Origin: JAQVIJ01 sp041287365
GTDB taxonomy: Bacteria; Desulfobacterota; Dissulfuribacteria; Dissulfuribacterales; DYLC01
DNA: 64,000 nt
Assembly: GCA_041287365.1 (NCBI GenBank)
Contig: JBEULL010000019.1
Span: forward strand, 143,576 to 207,575
Reading direction: 5' to 3'
Shown: positions 63,571 through 64,000 of the stretch, piece after piece
Layout of the letters: every line of letters begins with the position of its first letter
How positions within the stretch are numbered: the stretch's first letter is position 1
Notes under the pieces: generated by a model
Databases searched by the model: none
The model's input: only the letters and a program-made list of their open reading frames with translations
Told to the model about the DNA's origin: nothing
Translations under genes and position numbers: made by a program

Positions 63571-64000
63571 TTACGGCGCAAGGAGCTTAAACCCTGTATA
63601 ATCCAGCACCCGTGTGGCCGTGTTTTCCAAAAGCTCCTGAATGACCACCTCCAGGACGTGCCATACCTTTACCCCAACCCTCACACACCCCGTGATGCCC
63701 TGATTCCCCCTGCCGCAGCTCATGTGCATGTGCAAAATAGGCGCACATGTCTCACCATCTGGAAATATGGTGCCCACTCCCAGTACCTCATGGGTTCCGA
63801 ATAGCCCTGTTTTCATGGGAATAAAAGGCATCTTTGCCCCGTCTTCAGGCCCAACCACTAGTTGACTACCGTCATCCGCTCCGCCCACCGCCCAGACTAC
63901 AGCACGCTGAATGCCTTTTTCTTGAGCAAATTTTTCGATGATTTCGTGCAGTATCTCTTCGTGCTCCAATCTCAAAACGAATATACGTCCCTGTTTGGCC
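63571..64000 (-). CDS. PPC (DUF296)-domain protein, N terminus beyond the right edge
   Basis: The frame is open from the stop at 63571 to the window edge, and upstream codons (QGRIFVLRLEHEEIL) match the family opening, so the real start lies outside the window; the TTG at 63975 would truncate the domain. The rest has RAVVWAVGGADDG, the metal-His motif ILHMHMSCGR and VGVKVWHVLEVVIQEL. Bacterial single-domain PPC proteins form trimers with a metal site; whether they bind DNA, as plant relatives do, is uncertain. Confidence 0.85.
   Translation of the reverse strand, partial: AKQGRIFVLRLEHEEILHEIIEKFAQEKGIQRAVVWAVGGADDGSQLVVGPEDGAKMPFIPMKTGLFGTHEVLGVGTIFPDGETCAPILHMHMSCGRGNQGITGCVRVGVKVWHVLEVVIQELLENTATRVLDYTGFKLLAP

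Overview
The window looks like chromosome of a Gram-negative, probably anaerobic member of the Desulfobacterota (old Deltaproteobacteria), at roughly 48% GC. The Gram-negative call rests on lipid A/LPS genes (waaA, lpxK, lnt) and a YidC with a large periplasmic domain. The Desulfobacterota call is inference from gene content: a 12-haem-motif cytochrome c, a stand-alone NrfD-like membrane protein, PAS/sigma54 regulators, PTS EI/HPr without permeases, and two candidate selenoproteins. No rRNA, CRISPR array or insertion sequence was seen. No dnaA or oriC was recognised near rpmH-rnpA-yidD-yidC-jag-mnmE.

Layout. 1-8.5 kb (leftward): a PepSY/response-regulator/kinase set running off the left edge; an alpha/beta hydrolase, class III aminotransferase and HAD phosphatase operon; and a GT39 glycosyltransferase with a CusR/CusS-type two-component pair. 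8.6-12.1 kb (rightward): an envelope sugar cassette (ArnT-like GT39, polyprenyl-phosphate GT2, ChbG/YdjC deacetylase), very AT-rich in its middle. 12.1-25.3 kb: RluA-type pseudouridine synthase, the rpmH-rnpA-yidD-yidC-jag-mnmE block, SuhB-like phosphatase, YacG, a metallo-beta-lactamase-fold hydrolase, HrpA, tRNA-Glu and an RlmD-like methyltransferase. 25.3-30.6 kb: TSUP transporter, an ICMT-like membrane methyltransferase fused to an extracytoplasmic domain, tandem palindromes, and a prepilin-like protein with Ig repeats whose frame breaks at a C7 tract. 30.7-45.2 kb: mrp, waaA-lpxK, M42 peptidase, RidA, FtsK, HPr/EI, HemW and a divergent c-di-GMP-type signalling pair. 45.2-52.3 kb: cbiA, cbiC, a PfkB kinase, a sigma54 activator, glnB and amtB. 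52.3-59.4 kb: an AT-rich control region, a small membrane protein, NrfD, a MerR regulator, a tiny candidate selenoprotein, an HsdR_N-like protein, archease-RtcB and lnt. 59.4-64 kb (leftward): a frameshifted DUF3011 protein, a multihaem cytochrome interrupted by an in-frame UGA, speE, tRNA-Pro and a PPC-domain protein cut by the right edge.

The most notable signal is two independent reading frames (55081-55266 and 60558-62390) that each continue in frame through a UGA. Each UGA is followed at the usual bacterial distance by a hairpin with a G-containing apical loop. This suggests a selenocysteine-decoding host, one multihaem selenocytochrome and one possibly undescribed 61-residue membrane selenoprotein. 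Other points of interest are GC boundaries that fall inside genes (one exactly at the domain linker of a response regulator), a slippery C7 frameshift in a surface-type protein, a yidD without an obvious start codon, and paired GTTGCAA palindromes before the NrfD/MerR locus.
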